From an uncultured Clostridia bacterium (GTDB lineage: Bacteria > Bacillota > Clostridia > Christensenellales > UBA3700): DNA of 12,436 bases. The stretch covers positions 1 to 12,436 of the forward strand of contig CAMWSW010000009.1 of NCBI GenBank assembly GCA_947176975.1, given 5' to 3'. Below the pieces are notes generated by a model. That model was not told the DNA's origin. It worked only from the letters and a program-made list of their open reading frames with translations, and did not search any database. The position numbers and the translations under genes are program-made. This document shows positions 12,405 through 12,436 of the stretch, piece after piece; position 1 is the first letter of the stretch, and every line of letters starts with the position of its first letter.

Positions 12405-12436
12405 ATTATAGTATAACATACACAACAAGATAAAAC
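12405..12436 (-). promoter_or_regulatory. Probable -10 box of the DUF4091 gene
   Basis: On the minus strand TATAAT (12405-12410) lies about 24 nt before the GGAG of the DUF4091 gene. No good -35 box is seen at 16-18 bp (best TTATCT at 12428-12433), and the window ends at 12436. Confidence 0.35.

Overview
The window looks like part of a chromosome from an anaerobic, low-to-middle GC Firmicute, most likely an uncultured gut Clostridia lineage. The basis is strong AGGAG-type ribosome binding sites before almost every gene, sigma-A-like promoters, iron-dependent alcohol dehydrogenase, ferredoxin and radical-SAM chemistry, a class M sirtuin with its zinc macrodomain, and Firmicute-style DUF11 repeat proteins. 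No rRNA, tRNA, CRISPR array, insertion sequence or phage gene is visible.

Layout. (1) Positions 1-1860 are AT-rich: a small XRE-type repressor with operator-like repeats, a TIGR04076-type small protein on the minus strand, and a secreted glycine-rich protein. (2) Positions 1878-3268 (minus) hold a butanol-dehydrogenase-like iron alcohol dehydrogenase. A perfect 224-bp tandem duplication breaks its frame; removing one copy restores a normal 388-residue enzyme. (3) Positions 3427-6143 (plus) are a tight three-gene unit: a large DUF11 protein, a two-module DUF11 protein, and a 69-residue protein ending in ten cysteines. The gene boundaries fall exactly between a DUF11 module and the linker that normally follows it, so the trio resembles one long repeat protein cut into three chains. 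(4) Positions 6203-10218 (minus) are a compact six-gene operon. In transcription order: a 43-residue ACGX-repeat peptide (10087-10218), its radical SAM/SPASM enzyme, an FMN split-barrel/ferredoxin fusion, a nitroreductase, a zinc-dependent macrodomain (ADP-ribosyl hydrolase), and a class M sirtuin (ADP-ribosyl transferase). A divergent HxlR-family regulator follows at 10417-10740, with three perfect inverted repeats in the shared control region. (5) Positions 10744-12372 (minus) encode a cytoplasmic DUF4091 glycosidase-like protein.

The most interesting part is region 4. A peptide-modification (RiPP-like) cassette sits in the same transcription unit as a writer/eraser pair for protein ADP-ribosylation and two flavin redox proteins, all probably under a redox-responsive HxlR switch. 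The usual partners of the sirtuin/macrodomain pair (GcvH-L and a lipoate ligase) are not in the window. The working idea, which is inference, is a redox- or electrophile-stress operon whose product is a modified cysteine-repeat peptide. The DUF11/Cys-rich trio is a second candidate for an undescribed extracellular or spore-surface assembly.
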